Shown here in pieces: positions 16,365-24,923 of a stretch of DNA of 52,456 nucleotides (positions are counted from its first letter, which is position 1; each line of letters begins with the position of its first letter). The stretch lies in assembly GCA_002309885.1 (NCBI GenBank), contig DBYP01000010.1, positions 5,028 through 57,483 on the forward strand. The letters are read 5' to 3'. The stretch is from Verrucomicrobia bacterium UBA1183. Lineage in GTDB: Bacteria; Verrucomicrobiota; Verrucomicrobiia; Opitutales; UBA9783. The notes beneath the pieces were generated by a model. It worked only from the letters and a program-made list of their open reading frames with translations. It was not told where the DNA came from and did no database searches. A program made the position numbers and the translations under genes.

Positions 16365-16576
16365 TTCTATATACAACTCAGAAAAATAAGCCTCGCCACG
16401 ATGTGCTTTTGTCCAAGCAATATTAGTTTTCATGAAGCAACCCCCAGTAAACCCCGATAAACACTCATATTTAAAACTCATTTTTGCATCTATTTCTCTC
16501 GTACCTAAAACGTACCAGTTCTTACGTTAAGAAAATTCTATTTTTTTAATGATGGCAAGACGAAGTTTTTTACAAG

Positions 16577-16585
16577 TTATTCACA
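16577..16585 (+). promoter_or_regulatory. Second DnaA box TTATTCACA
   Basis: Same 9-mer and same four preceding bases as the box beside dnaA. It lies 111 bases before the preferred truA start. A truA start further upstream (16549) would put it inside that gene. Confidence 0.6.
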
Positions 16586-16695
16586 ATGCTTTTTTTGTCG
16601 CTTTTTATGTGCTTTTGGGAGGTATAAAAATTTTTAAAATGGTATCGTTTTATAACCGAATTGACAAAAAATCGTTTTACGCTTTCTATAATACC

Positions 16696-17433
16696 ATGCG
16701 ATGGAAATGTATCTGTGCTTATGATGGAACCTTTTTTGCAGGCTGGCAAAGTCAGGCGAATCACCAAGCCGTGCAAGATGTTTTGGAAGCACGCTTATGC
16801 TCCATTTTTAAGCGTTTTATCCGCATTCACGGCAGTAGTCGAACCGACGCTGGGGTTCATGCTCGTGGGCAGGTTTTCCATTTTGATGCGGATTGGCCCT
16901 GGGGGCCAGAACGCTTGAAGTTAGCCCTCAATGCTCGTTTGGAACACAATTTGCGTATCCTTGCTGTGGAAAAGGTTTCCGAGGATTTTCATGCCCGTTT
17001 TTCTGTAAAAAAGAAAACTTATGGTTATTATTTGCAATTGAAACCTGCTGACCCTTTCCAATATCCCTATGTTTGGGATTTGGTACCGCGAAATTTCGAA
17101 ACAAATCGCATTCAAGACGCTTTACCCTTGTTTGTCGGGGAACACGATTTTCGGGGCTTTGCAGGTCATGTAACCAATAAGGAGAATACTTTGAAAACGC
17201 TCTATCAAGTCGATTTAACTCAAAACGGCGAGGCTCTAGCGTTGACTTTTACCGGTTCCGGCTTCCTTTATCGTATGGTTCGCATGCTCGTTGGTAGCTT
17301 GGTTATGCTCGCTTATGGGAAAATCGACAAAACCTTTTTGCAACAACGATTGCAATTGAAAAATCTCACCATTCCCATTATCACAGCTCCCGCTCGCGGT
17401 CTCTTCTTGGAAAAAATCGATTATGAGCAGTGA
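16696..17433 (+). CDS. truA: tRNA pseudouridine synthase A
   Basis: Converts U38-U40 in the anticodon arm of many tRNAs to pseudouridine. 245 residues from the ATG at 16696, which puts the signature YDGTFFAGWQ at residue 9 as in other TruA proteins. The catalytic Asp51 lies in SRTDAGVHARGQVFHF. Other blocks are HARFSVKKKTYGYYL, HDFRGFAGH and GFLYRMVRMLVGSLV. The frame stays open upstream to ATGs at 16549 and 16639, but the extra residues resemble nothing and none of the starts has a well-placed ribosome site. The start is therefore the uncertain part. Confidence 0.92.
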   Translation: MRWKCICAYDGTFFAGWQSQANHQAVQDVLEARLCSIFKRFIRIHGSSRTDAGVHARGQVFHFDADWPWGPERLKLALNARLEHNLRILAVEKVSEDFHARFSVKKKTYGYYLQLKPADPFQYPYVWDLVPRNFETNRIQDALPLFVGEHDFRGFAGHVTNKENTLKTLYQVDLTQNGEALALTFTGSGFLYRMVRMLVGSLVMLAYGKIDKTFLQQRLQLKNLTIPIITAPARGLFLEKIDYEQ

Positions 17434-17473
17434 GCCCGTCCTTTAAGAAGTACTGTTTTTACGTTTATTATTA

Positions 17474-17695
17474 CTAGAGTGTATCTACGGGAGGTAAAAA
17501 GTTATAAAAGCATAAACCCTAAGAGAACTTTTTGAAAAAAATTCCCTTAAACCCTCAAAAACTTTCATAATTTTGCAACAATGTTGCAAAATAACTGGGA
17601 TGCAGGGCCTCCGACCTGCTTTTAAGGGAGTTTGAGGGATTTTTTACAAAAAATCTCTCAAGGCTGTATTTTTTTAGTTTATGTAGACATAATCT
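17474..17695 (+). repeat. Dispersed hairpin element, copy 5 (full length)
   Basis: One of the most complete copies, 41 bases after truA. The left end is CTAGAGTGTATCTAC (17474-17488), the inverted form of the right-end motif GTAGACATAATCTAA (17683-17697). Inside are AAGAGAACTTTTT/AAAAATTCCCTT, TTTTGCAACA/TGTTGCAAAA, GCAGGGC/GACCTGC and GAGGGATTTTTT/AAAAAATCTCTC. All four stems are present, about 220 bp in all. Confidence 0.9.
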
Positions 17696-17770
17696 AATCC
17701 AAAGTTAAATGGATTCCTCCTAAAAAAATTTTACTTGCTTTGTTGTATGCAAATTTATATGATAAGGCAT

Positions 17771-18808
17771 ATGGCAAAGCATTTCAGCTTAATGGGTCTT
17801 TTCGGTTTTAGTCAGCACTATTTGATCAGCACACCGTTTTACGGTTTAAATTTTACGACAAAAATGCAGAGAGATGGTGCTATCCTTTTGTCGGATGTTC
17901 TGTTTTCTCTGAACAGTTTTCTGAAAGATAATGCTTCTTTGGATTCTGCCACGATAAGAAAATTAAAAGGGAACAAGAAGCTTATTCATATTGTAGCTCC
18001 ATCGACACTTTTTTTGTATCGGACAAAACTTGAAAATAAGCAACGGACCCAAGGAATCAAGGCTTTGGTCCCGCTGTTAAAGGATCGTTTTAATATCGAT
18101 TTATCTCAAAATAAAGTGGGGGTATTGGATGCCGATACGGGGAAAGAGATCAAAGAAACGGCGAAACTATTGCCGGAAAACATTTGTATTTTGGGCGCAA
18201 AAAATGAAGAGCTGAATCAGATACAAAGCGATTTGGTGGCCAATCACTTTTTACCACAAAAATTAAATTTTTCGGTTTTGCAGGTTCCGCAAGGATTGGC
18301 TAGTTACCAGAAAATGATCCATGCCGATAAGCCGGTTCTGTTTTTAGACTTTTCTATGCAGAATTCCTGCATATATGTTGTTGGGAACGGGCGAATTTTA
18401 GCCGCGTATCCTCCAACGCATGGTCTGAAAAATTTGATAACGTTGGGGCGAAAAGAACTGAGTTTGCAAGACGACATAACGACCTTACGGTATTTGGCAG
18501 GACAAATTGCTCGTGAAGAGGAAAAGCGAGAGATTCTCCTTTCGCGAATGATATCGGATGTAAAGTCCTACATAAATTTTTTCGAAATACAGGCAAGTTC
18601 TTCCGTTGAGAGTATTTTTGTCAATGGACTAACGGAAGAATTTTCTTGGATTGAAGAACATTTGGCAAAATCTTTAGAAATAAAACCATTTACTATAGAT
18701 TACGCAGAATGGCTAAAAGCAGAGAATATTGTCCTTCCAGAAGACGCAAAAATACCTAATAAAGCTTTATTTGGCATGGTCAATGCTATTATCCATTACA
18801 GAAGATGA
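17771..18808 (+). CDS. PilM-like pilus/secretion assembly protein (actin-like fold)
   Basis: 345 residues from the ATG at 17771 (MAKHFSLMGLFGF), which follows AAGG closely; ATGs at 17735 and 17759 are alternatives. Family recognition is weak by sequence. VLFLDFSMQNSCIYVVGNGRILAAYP resembles the phosphate-binding strand of actin-like ATPases, and the C-terminal SSVESIFVNGLTEEF the adenosine side. The strongest argument is position: first of five overlapping or abutting genes ending with a secretin, the pilM-N-O-P-Q order. PilM is cytoplasmic and binds the PilN N-terminus. It overlaps the next gene by four bases. Confidence 0.65.
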   Translation: MAKHFSLMGLFGFSQHYLISTPFYGLNFTTKMQRDGAILLSDVLFSLNSFLKDNASLDSATIRKLKGNKKLIHIVAPSTLFLYRTKLENKQRTQGIKALVPLLKDRFNIDLSQNKVGVLDADTGKEIKETAKLLPENICILGAKNEELNQIQSDLVANHFLPQKLNFSVLQVPQGLASYQKMIHADKPVLFLDFSMQNSCIYVVGNGRILAAYPPTHGLKNLITLGRKELSLQDDITTLRYLAGQIAREEEKREILLSRMISDVKSYINFFEIQASSSVESIFVNGLTEEFSWIEEHLAKSLEIKPFTIDYAEWLKAENIVLPEDAKIPNKALFGMVNAIIHYRR

Positions 18809-19440
18809 ACGTGACATTACAGTCCTTAAAAGAATTTTTTGTGCCGAGTCCGGTTTGGGAAATCGATTTCCGTGATGTTTCTATTGAAACAAAAACGGTA
18901 CTATATTCGGTAAAAACGATTGGAAATCTCATTTTTTCGATATTGACAGTGATTTTAGGAACTTGGCTTGGTTTCAATGTTATGAAAGGACAAGATCTAG
19001 AAAAATCTTTAAATGAAATTCAAGGTTATGTTTCGAGCAACGAAGCAAAAAATACGAATTTAACAAAGATTAGTAAAAGTTTTTCTGAAGAATACAACCA
19101 AGTTGCTTCGTTGGTGAATGCAATGAGCGATAATTTTGATGTTCAAAGCTTTTTGCAAGATTTGGTGCAAAAGAAGACTGATAAGATCAAATTTTATGAA
19201 ATTCTTATTCAAAAAGACAAAAAAGATTTAAAGCAGAAAAAAACCAATTTGACGGTACGACTCAATGGCTGGGTCCAGAAGGATATTAGCCTTGTAGAGT
19301 CTATGAAAAATGATATTTTAAAATGTCCTTCCTTGAGTCAAGTGCCTAACTGTAAGAGCTTTTTTCAACTCGATCAGGAGCAGAACGGATTTCAACAAGA
19401 AGAAATAAAGTTTCAAATAACCCTACAATCCAATGAGTAA
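18805..19440 (+). CDS. PilN-like inner-membrane protein
   Basis: 211 residues. A short cytoplasmic N-terminus is followed by one membrane segment (about residues 44-62, LIFSILTVILGTWLGFNV), then a long periplasmic part with coiled-coil character (LEKSLNEIQG, then KKTDKIKFYEILIQKDKK). PilN and PilO proteins have this plan. Four-base overlap with the pilM-like gene and eight with the next. The cytoplasmic INLLP-type motif that binds PilM in model systems is not evident, so the assignment rests on topology and order. Confidence 0.6.
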   Translation: MNVTLQSLKEFFVPSPVWEIDFRDVSIETKTVLYSVKTIGNLIFSILTVILGTWLGFNVMKGQDLEKSLNEIQGYVSSNEAKNTNLTKISKSFSEEYNQVASLVNAMSDNFDVQSFLQDLVQKKTDKIKFYEILIQKDKKDLKQKKTNLTVRLNGWVQKDISLVESMKNDILKCPSLSQVPNCKSFFQLDQEQNGFQQEEIKFQITLQSNE

Positions 19441-20056
19441 ACCAGTAAATATCGATTGGAACAGCATAAAAACCTTCCTGAAAGGGAATCCGTTGTTGTG
19501 TGCTCTGGTCATATTGGACATTTTCCTGTTATCTAGTGCACTAGGTCGTGGCAATGCAAATGAAGCGATGAAAAGCCAAATAAATTCTTTGCAAGTAAAA
19601 GAAAAGCAGATCAAAGCGAACTTAGGAAAACTTAACGGTCTAGAAAAACATTTTGATACTTTAAAAAATGTGAAGGTCGATATTCTCAAAAAGTGCCTCA
19701 ATTTTGGGAAAAAGACTATGGTATATAACTTTTTAAAACAAATTGATGGGTTCTTGCCTGAAAACAAGATTAACATTTCTAATACGAATTTATACGACAT
19801 TGAGAAAAGTCGAAACATCAATTTTAACCAAGATCTTTCAGAATTTGACGGAGATAATGTTGTATCCAGCTACAACGTATTGTTTTCGGGCAAGGTAGAA
19901 GATCTTGTGGCGTTTTTGAAGCAACTCAACGAATTGCCCTATTGTATCAATTTGCAAAAATTGGAGATGAGACAGATAGATACACCCGGCAAGAGCATTT
20001 CGTTAAACGTAAATTTATCTTTTGCTTTACTTGGGAAGGTACAACTTAAGGAATAA
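19433..20056 (+). CDS. PilO-like inner-membrane protein
   Basis: 207 residues with one membrane segment near residues 20-38 (LLCALVILDIFLLSSAL), a coiled-coil stretch (about 47-85), then a compact domain containing YNVLFSGKVEDLVAFLKQLNELP. That last line matches the PilO habit of a ferredoxin-like domain with an FLxxLxxLP helix. It overlaps the preceding gene by eight bases. Probable partner of the PilN-like protein in the alignment complex linking the inner-membrane motor to the secretin. Confidence 0.65.
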   Translation: MSKPVNIDWNSIKTFLKGNPLLCALVILDIFLLSSALGRGNANEAMKSQINSLQVKEKQIKANLGKLNGLEKHFDTLKNVKVDILKKCLNFGKKTMVYNFLKQIDGFLPENKINISNTNLYDIEKSRNINFNQDLSEFDGDNVVSSYNVLFSGKVEDLVAFLKQLNELPYCINLQKLEMRQIDTPGKSISLNVNLSFALLGKVQLKE

Positions 20057-20058
20057 CG

Positions 20059-20553
20059 ATGTATAGGTTTGTTTTTTATATCTTTTTGTGTATCTGTACG
20101 GTTCAAGCTGCACCCAGAAATAATCGAGCTACAAATGCGACCCAGCCGTTAACGTTTGCTGAACGAAGTAAAGTTTTGCGAGAATTTCGGGATTTCCTTA
20201 AAAAACCGACTTATACCTTACAAGATATCGATCTATTCATCTACAAAGTTGAAGAAGTGGTGCCAGAAGAGGTTCCGGTAGTAGAAGAAGTCGTGGAAGC
20301 GCCCAAAGTTGTAGAACCCAGCGAGCACGATTTGTTAGTGTTGCGTTCTGTTGGAAGAGCAATTCGCCCAGAAGGAAATTTGTCCACCAATGGTCAATAT
20401 GTATTGTGTCTCAGTGGGCATCGCCTCTTAAAAGTGGGTGACGTATTGTATGCGAGATTTAAAGGACATGAATATCCGATAACTTTGAAATCTGTAACAC
20501 GCAATCAATTTACACTCGAAATTAACGAAAAAGAACTAACGTTTCAGTATTAG
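20059..20553 (+). CDS. Exported PilP-like protein
   Basis: 164 residues. Signal peptide MYRFVFYIFLCICTVQA. A Val/Glu/Pro-rich stretch follows (about 75-95, EEVVPEEVPVVEEVVE), then a small beta-rich C-terminal domain (about 105-164, GNLSTNGQYVLCLSGHRLLK). No lipobox Cys directly after the signal, unlike classical PilP lipoproteins. Two bases after the PilO-like gene and six before the secretin. Position and domain size suggest the PilP role of contacting the secretin N-domains; direct similarity is not evident. Confidence 0.55.
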   Translation: MYRFVFYIFLCICTVQAAPRNNRATNATQPLTFAERSKVLREFRDFLKKPTYTLQDIDLFIYKVEEVVPEEVPVVEEVVEAPKVVEPSEHDLLVLRSVGRAIRPEGNLSTNGQYVLCLSGHRLLKVGDVLYARFKGHEYPITLKSVTRNQFTLEINEKELTFQY

Positions 20554-20559
20554 AACACT

Positions 20560-22461
20560 ATGAACAACAAAACACACACGATTTATCTCTTTGTAATCTT
20601 AATGAGCATCAAAGGTCTATTCGCTTTTGATACCTCGCTTAACTTGCCTAATTTTGATGAAATTATACAGTCAGGTGCCGTGGGAGGGAAAGACATGGAT
20701 AATTCTGGAGAAATTGTCGTTAGTTTCGAAAAAGATAGGGGTGTGCCGAAAATTTCGAATTCCGGACAGGTTTCTGTTGATTTCGTCAATGAAGAAATAA
20801 AAAGCGTACTACGTTATGTTGCAGAATTGTACGATTTGAATATCATCATCCCAACGAATCTTACCGGTAGTGTTACCTTGAGGCTCAAAGATGTCGATTG
20901 GAAAGCGCTTTTGGTTGCCATACTAACGCCTTTAGGTTGTTCTTATACCGACAATAATGGTATCATACAGATCGTTTCCGAATCGATGGCCAAACAAGAA
21001 CCTTTGATAACGAGGACGTTTGTCTTAAAGTTTTCCGACGCGAAAAAGATATCCGAAGAATTGAAAGATTTTTTGGATAAAGAAGCTAAAGAAAGACTTT
21101 CCTTTAACGAACGTACCAACATACTTATTTGGACCGGACGTACTAAAAACCTCGCCAATATCGAAGAAATTATCGAAAAGTTGGATAAGCCCGAAACGCA
21201 GGTCATGATTGAAGCGAAATTTGTCGAAGCTACGAACAATCTTACCGATGCTCGCGGCATGAAGTGGCCATCCGGATTGAGCGTATTCTATCAAGATGAG
21301 GGGGCGGGCAAGAAAACCTCCACTGAACAAAAGGAGGGGGAATCGGAAAAAACAACAACAACGGAAGCCTCAAGTGAGCATGGTGAGTTGACGTATGGTA
21401 TTACCAATAAGAACAAGTTCTTTGCCGGTAGCTCGTTATTCATCAAAACGATACAAGGTACTTTCGATTTCAGTAAGACGGATAATATCGGTAAAACGCT
21501 CTCCAATCCGACGATCATAACCATGAATAACGTACCGGCTTCGATGAGTGTCATTACCAATCAGCCAATACCAAAGTATTCTTATAATTCAGAGAAGGGC
21601 GTATATGAAATCAGCGGTTTTGAAGAAAAGCCGGTAGGCCTTGAATTAAAGGTAACGCCCAAGGTACAAGCGAAATACATTACGTTACAATTGGAACCTT
21701 CGCTCTCGGAGCAAATCGGTAATGTTCCTTTTGAAGCAGGTTCGGGTACAAAAGTTTCCTATCCTCAAGTTAAGGAGAAGAAGGCCAGCAGTACAGTTAC
21801 CATTGAAAGTGGACGTACAATTGCCATCGGTGGTTTGATGTCGGAAAACACGCAAGATCAAAACACAAAAACACCACTTTTGGGTGACATTCCACTCTTC
21901 GGCAATATCTTTACGCATAAGAGTAAGTCCAAGAGTGTATCCAATCTTCTCATATTCCTATCGGCAACGCAGATTGGGTACGACGGAACGATTGTTTATC
22001 CGACCTTGGTGGGTGCCAAAAACGTCTCCGATAGAAGGTTGTACGAGATGGGCCTGTCGGATAAGGATATGCCGGGTGAAATTGAGATGACGGATGAAGA
22101 GAGGGAATTGTACGCTAACTTGAAGACGTTGCAAGCAAAGTTGGATAACATCCAGTTAAAGAAGAAGGCGGATGCTGAAAACAAAAAGCTGTCGAAGTCC
22201 TTGAAAAAAGCGATGAAGCCCAAAGAAGAACCTTCCGTTGCCAAAGGACGCATGGCGAAACTTTATAAAACTCAGCAAGAGCCCAAAGTCGCACAGCCAA
22301 AGGTTGAACAACCGAAAGAGCCTAAATCCGTCCAGCCAAAGGTTAGACAATCTCGGAAAACCAAATCCGTCCAGCCGAAGATTAAACAGCCACGGCACAA
22401 GGGGCATAAGAAGGTAACGCCTTCACCCAGGAAGACAAGAAGAAGGGCTAAGAATTCATAA
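20560..22461 (+). CDS. Secretin (PilQ/GspD family) with long basic tail
   Basis: 633 residues. Signal peptide to about 22. An N0/STN-like domain covers about 70-140 (VSVDFVNEEIKSVLRYVAEL), an N1-type domain about 145-225 (TNILIWTGRTKNLANIEEII). The secretin beta-barrel domain runs to about 475, with VTPKVQ, VTIESGRTIAIGGLMSEN and TPLLGDIPLFGNIF. It forms the outer-membrane pore for a type IV pilus or type II secretion. The tail of about 155 residues is unusual: its last 80 are Lys/Pro/Arg-rich with three repeats of about 13 residues (AQPKVEQPK, VQPKVRQSR, VQPKIKQPR). The prepilin, ATPase and platform genes are not in the cluster. Confidence 0.92.
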   Translation: MNNKTHTIYLFVILMSIKGLFAFDTSLNLPNFDEIIQSGAVGGKDMDNSGEIVVSFEKDRGVPKISNSGQVSVDFVNEEIKSVLRYVAELYDLNIIIPTNLTGSVTLRLKDVDWKALLVAILTPLGCSYTDNNGIIQIVSESMAKQEPLITRTFVLKFSDAKKISEELKDFLDKEAKERLSFNERTNILIWTGRTKNLANIEEIIEKLDKPETQVMIEAKFVEATNNLTDARGMKWPSGLSVFYQDEGAGKKTSTEQKEGESEKTTTTEASSEHGELTYGITNKNKFFAGSSLFIKTIQGTFDFSKTDNIGKTLSNPTIITMNNVPASMSVITNQPIPKYSYNSEKGVYEISGFEEKPVGLELKVTPKVQAKYITLQLEPSLSEQIGNVPFEAGSGTKVSYPQVKEKKASSTVTIESGRTIAIGGLMSENTQDQNTKTPLLGDIPLFGNIFTHKSKSKSVSNLLIFLSATQIGYDGTIVYPTLVGAKNVSDRRLYEMGLSDKDMPGEIEMTDEERELYANLKTLQAKLDNIQLKKKADAENKKLSKSLKKAMKPKEEPSVAKGRMAKLYKTQQEPKVAQPKVEQPKEPKSVQPKVRQSRKTKSVQPKIKQPRHKGHKKVTPSPRKTRRRAKNS

Positions 22462-22488
22462 AAACATAACAAACAATAACACTCATCG

Positions 22489-22519
22489 CAGGGAGAGGAA
22501 CTCTAAATTCCTCTCTCTG
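22489..22519 (+). terminator. Hairpin after the secretin gene
   Basis: CAGGGAGAGGAA (22489-22500) and TTCCTCTCTCTG (22508-22519) pair over 12 positions with one G-T pair and a seven-base loop, 28 bases past the stop. No T run follows, so termination may be weak or need the repeat copy just downstream. Confidence 0.5.
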
Positions 22520-22543
22520 TGTGTTAATAAGGGTATGTTTCGT

Positions 22544-22680
22544 GAGATCTTTTGCAAAAGCTCTCCCAAACCCTTCCAAAAGCCAGGCAGAGGTCCTGCG
22601 TCCAAGTCATTTTGAAACGCCGTTGCAAAATTATGAAAGTTTTAAAAGTTCAAGGGAAACTTTTTTCAAAAAGTTCCCTT
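22544..22680 (-). repeat. Dispersed hairpin element, copy 6
   Basis: Reverse copy between the convergent secretin and BPL_N-like genes. It carries the second form of the end stem, GAGATCTTTTGCAAAAGCTCTC. The GC-rich stem is degraded (GCAGAGGTCCTGC), the central one is TTTTGAAACG/CGTTGCAAAA, and the last is AAGGGAAACTTTT/AAAAAGTTCCCTT. Confidence 0.87.
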
Positions 22681-22707
22681 GGGATTTGCCTTTTATGATT
22701 TCAAGTT

Positions 22708-23634
22708 TTACAGTTTTGTTGGCAATCCCATTTCTTGCAGGCAGCGCATCAGCATTTTCTGGCGATTCCAACGCTTACCCTTATTTTTTGCATCATACGT
22801 TGTATTTTCTAAATGAACACCGGTTAAAATTACATGTCCTTTCCCGATGTTTATGGATAAAATGGCGGCCAATGCTGGTGGATTTTGGTTCCAATAAGCG
22901 GCACGCTCGGGACGCAAGTAGAGCGTTTTTTCTAATGCTTCCGAAATCGAATAATAGGCTAATACCTTGTACGTTCCGTCTTTCAGATTGGGATAATCGA
23001 AGAATGGGCCACCATAGTAATAAGCGGTAAAATTCGTATCGGATAGAACGTGGCCTGCATCATCGCCGAGTGCAATTTGCGCCGGGTACGGACCGCCTTC
23101 AGGATAAGGGATAAAGAGTGGACCTCGTGCCTGCCCGCTGAAAAACTTCAATTCGCGCGTTTCATTCATGCGTTGAGTCGGATTTTGTTCATCGAATAAT
23201 AGGGTGGCTGCACCGTAATACGCTCCAGCGCAGGTGCCATAATAACAACCGCCAGCTTCGATAAATGCCCGAATGTTTTTATTCCCAGGACCATTTAATG
23301 CCTCACAGTAAGGTTTATCGGCTCCGCCTGGCATCACGAACAAATCACAATTTTCTGCGAACTTGCCGCTGACAACCGCATCTGGGTCCAAAAATTGAAA
23401 CGAAGTATCATCGGGCATAACCTCCGCTAATGCCTTCTGGTAGTCTTTAACATCTGCGGCCCCAGGACCGCTATAGATACATACGGCTAAAGGATCAGCA
23501 TGAACACGAGCTAGGTGGGTCCCCGAACCTCCAGAAATACAAACCATCAGGGTAAATAATACGTGAATGAGATATAACAGCGAATGAATCTCTATAACTC
23601 CTGACGAACGACGATTAGACTTCATGTGTTTCAT
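22708..23634 (-). CDS. Exported BPL_N-type class I glutamine-amidotransferase-like protein
   Basis: 308 residues. A hydrophobic segment near residues 17-35 (LLYLIHVLFTLMVCISGG) should act as signal or anchor. The body carries LFVMPGGADKPY and GGCYYGTCAGAYYG with a nucleophile-like Cys135, matching the N-terminal domain of eukaryotic biotin-protein ligases (BPL_N), a glutamine-amidotransferase-like fold. The biotin-ligase catalytic domain itself is absent. Late motif AAILSINIGKGHVILTGVHLE holds a His in the expected place. GAAAGG precedes the ATG. Downstream of recA with repeat copy 7 between. Its substrate is unknown; a periplasmic role is likely. Confidence 0.75.
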   Translation of the reverse strand: MKHMKSNRRSSGVIEIHSLLYLIHVLFTLMVCISGGSGTHLARVHADPLAVCIYSGPGAADVKDYQKALAEVMPDDTSFQFLDPDAVVSGKFAENCDLFVMPGGADKPYCEALNGPGNKNIRAFIEAGGCYYGTCAGAYYGAATLLFDEQNPTQRMNETRELKFFSGQARGPLFIPYPEGGPYPAQIALGDDAGHVLSDTNFTAYYYGGPFFDYPNLKDGTYKVLAYYSISEALEKTLYLRPERAAYWNQNPPALAAILSINIGKGHVILTGVHLENTTYDAKNKGKRWNRQKMLMRCLQEMGLPTKL

Positions 23635-23651
23635 AAGTGAACCTTTCTTTC

Positions 23652-23793
23652 TTGAAGGATTTTTTGTAAAAAATCACTCAAACTCCCTTAAAAGCAGGGC
23701 AGTGACCCTGCACCCCTGTTATTTTGCAACCATATTGCAAAATAAGGGAAAGTTTTTGAGGGTTCAAGGGAAGCTTTTTCAAAAAGTTCCCTT
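23652..23793 (-). repeat. Dispersed hairpin element, copy 7
   Basis: Reverse copy between recA and the BPL_N-like gene, both minus strand; it ends 13 bases from the recA stop codon. Stems: GAAGGATTTTTT/AAAAAATCACTC, GCAGGGC/GACCCTGC, TTTTGCAACC/ATTGCAAAA, and AAGGGAAGCTTTTTC/AAAAAGTTCCCTT. Confidence 0.87.
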
Positions 23794-23806
23794 ATCGTTT
23801 ACGCTT

Positions 23807-24889
23807 TTACAAATCTTCTTCTTTGTTATCTGAAAAGGCGCCTTTGGCTAAGCTCATTCCGCCAGAAACGCTGACCTTTTCAACGATTTGATGAATAACT
23901 TCATCCATTAACTCAGGTTTCGATTTCAGATAAGCCTTCGCAGCTTCACGTCCTTGACCAATGAGGTTGCCTTTATACGCGACCCAAGAACCTTTTTTCT
24001 CAAAAATGCCGTGCTCAATACCCAAATCCAAAACAGAAGAGGATTGCGATATACCTTCGTCGTACATGATGTCGAATTCGCATTCGGTGAACGGCGGTGC
24101 GACTTTATTTTTTACGACCTTCAAGCGTGTACGATTACCGACGATACGACCGGAAGCATCTTTCAGTTGACCGATGCGACGAATATCCATACGTACCGAA
24201 GCGAAAAACTTCAGGGCGCGTCCACCGGTGGTTGTTTCTGGGCTACCAAACATAACGCCGATCTTCTCACGGATTTGGTTCGTGAAAATACAGATGCATT
24301 TCGATTTATTGATAACAGCGGTTAGGCGTCGCATGGCTTGGCTCATCATGCGGGCTTGCAAACCAATGTTTGAGTCGCCCATTTGACCGCTTAATTCGGC
24401 CTTCGATACCAAAGCTGCTACGGAATCTACTACGATCACTTCGATAGCGCCTGAACGAATGAGTGTTTCGGCGATATTCAGGGCGTCTTCTCCGCTTTCA
24501 GGCTGCGAAACAATCAAATTATCTAAATCGACACCGACAATTTTCGCGTAACGTGGATCGAGGGCATTTTCAACATCGATGAAAACGGCACGTCCGCCTT
24601 GCTTTTGAACTTGTGCGATGATACTTAAGCAGAGCGTTGTCTTACCGGAAGATTCCGGGCCAAATATTTCGCAAATACGGCCGCGGGGAATACCGCCAGC
24701 ACCCAAGGCGAGATCGATGGCTAAAGAACCCGTTGATATAACAGAAACATCCATCTTTGCGGTATTACCCATACGCATGATGGCACCTTCGCCAAATTGT
24801 TTGTTGATGGCAGCGATGGCCAGCTCTAAAGCCTTGTCGTCAGCACGACTTTCCTGTTTTGCACTCGTTTTTGCGGATGTATTTTCCAT
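23807..24889 (-). CDS. recA: Recombinase RecA
   Basis: Forms filaments on single-stranded DNA for homologous recombination and the SOS response. 360 residues. Walker A GPESSGKTT, then FIDVENALDP, where the catalytic Glu is kept but the usual EHALDP His is Asn. VIVVDSVAALV is Walker B, followed by loop L1 ELSGQMGDSNIGLQARMMSQ and loop L2 IGVMFGSPETTTGGRALKF. The acidic C-terminus NKEEDL is typical. No LexA gene is seen nearby and I did not find a LexA-type box upstream, so its regulation is not shown. Confidence 0.97.
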   Translation of the reverse strand: MENTSAKTSAKQESRADDKALELAIAAINKQFGEGAIMRMGNTAKMDVSVISTGSLAIDLALGAGGIPRGRICEIFGPESSGKTTLCLSIIAQVQKQGGRAVFIDVENALDPRYAKIVGVDLDNLIVSQPESGEDALNIAETLIRSGAIEVIVVDSVAALVSKAELSGQMGDSNIGLQARMMSQAMRRLTAVINKSKCICIFTNQIREKIGVMFGSPETTTGGRALKFFASVRMDIRRIGQLKDASGRIVGNRTRLKVVKNKVAPPFTECEFDIMYDEGISQSSSVLDLGIEHGIFEKKGSWVAYKGNLIGQGREAAKAYLKSKPELMDEVIHQIVEKVSVSGGMSLAKGAFSDNKEEDL

Positions 24890-24923
24890 AAAATTTACCC
24901 AAATATTCCTTTTATATAATCAA

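Larger units (their letters stand above)
16346..16695. other. dnaA/truA divergent region, candidate oriC or dnaA control region
   Basis: 350 bases between two divergent genes. It holds two identical 13-mers with perfect DnaA boxes in the same orientation 221 bases apart, and AT-rich stretches between and beyond them (for example around 16470-16500, 16530-16550 and 16620-16640). GTACCTAAAACGTACC at 16501-16516 is a short direct repeat. TTGACA (16661-16666) and TATAAT (16687-16692) are present with a 20-base spacer, which is too long for a strong promoter. Two boxes are few for an origin; autoregulation of dnaA is the simpler reading. Confidence 0.4.

Noticed and set aside
16661..16692. TTGACA ... 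TATAAT as the truA promoter giving a leaderless mRNA
   Set aside because: The spacer is 20 bases and the expected start would fall after the preferred ATG; kept only as a remark.
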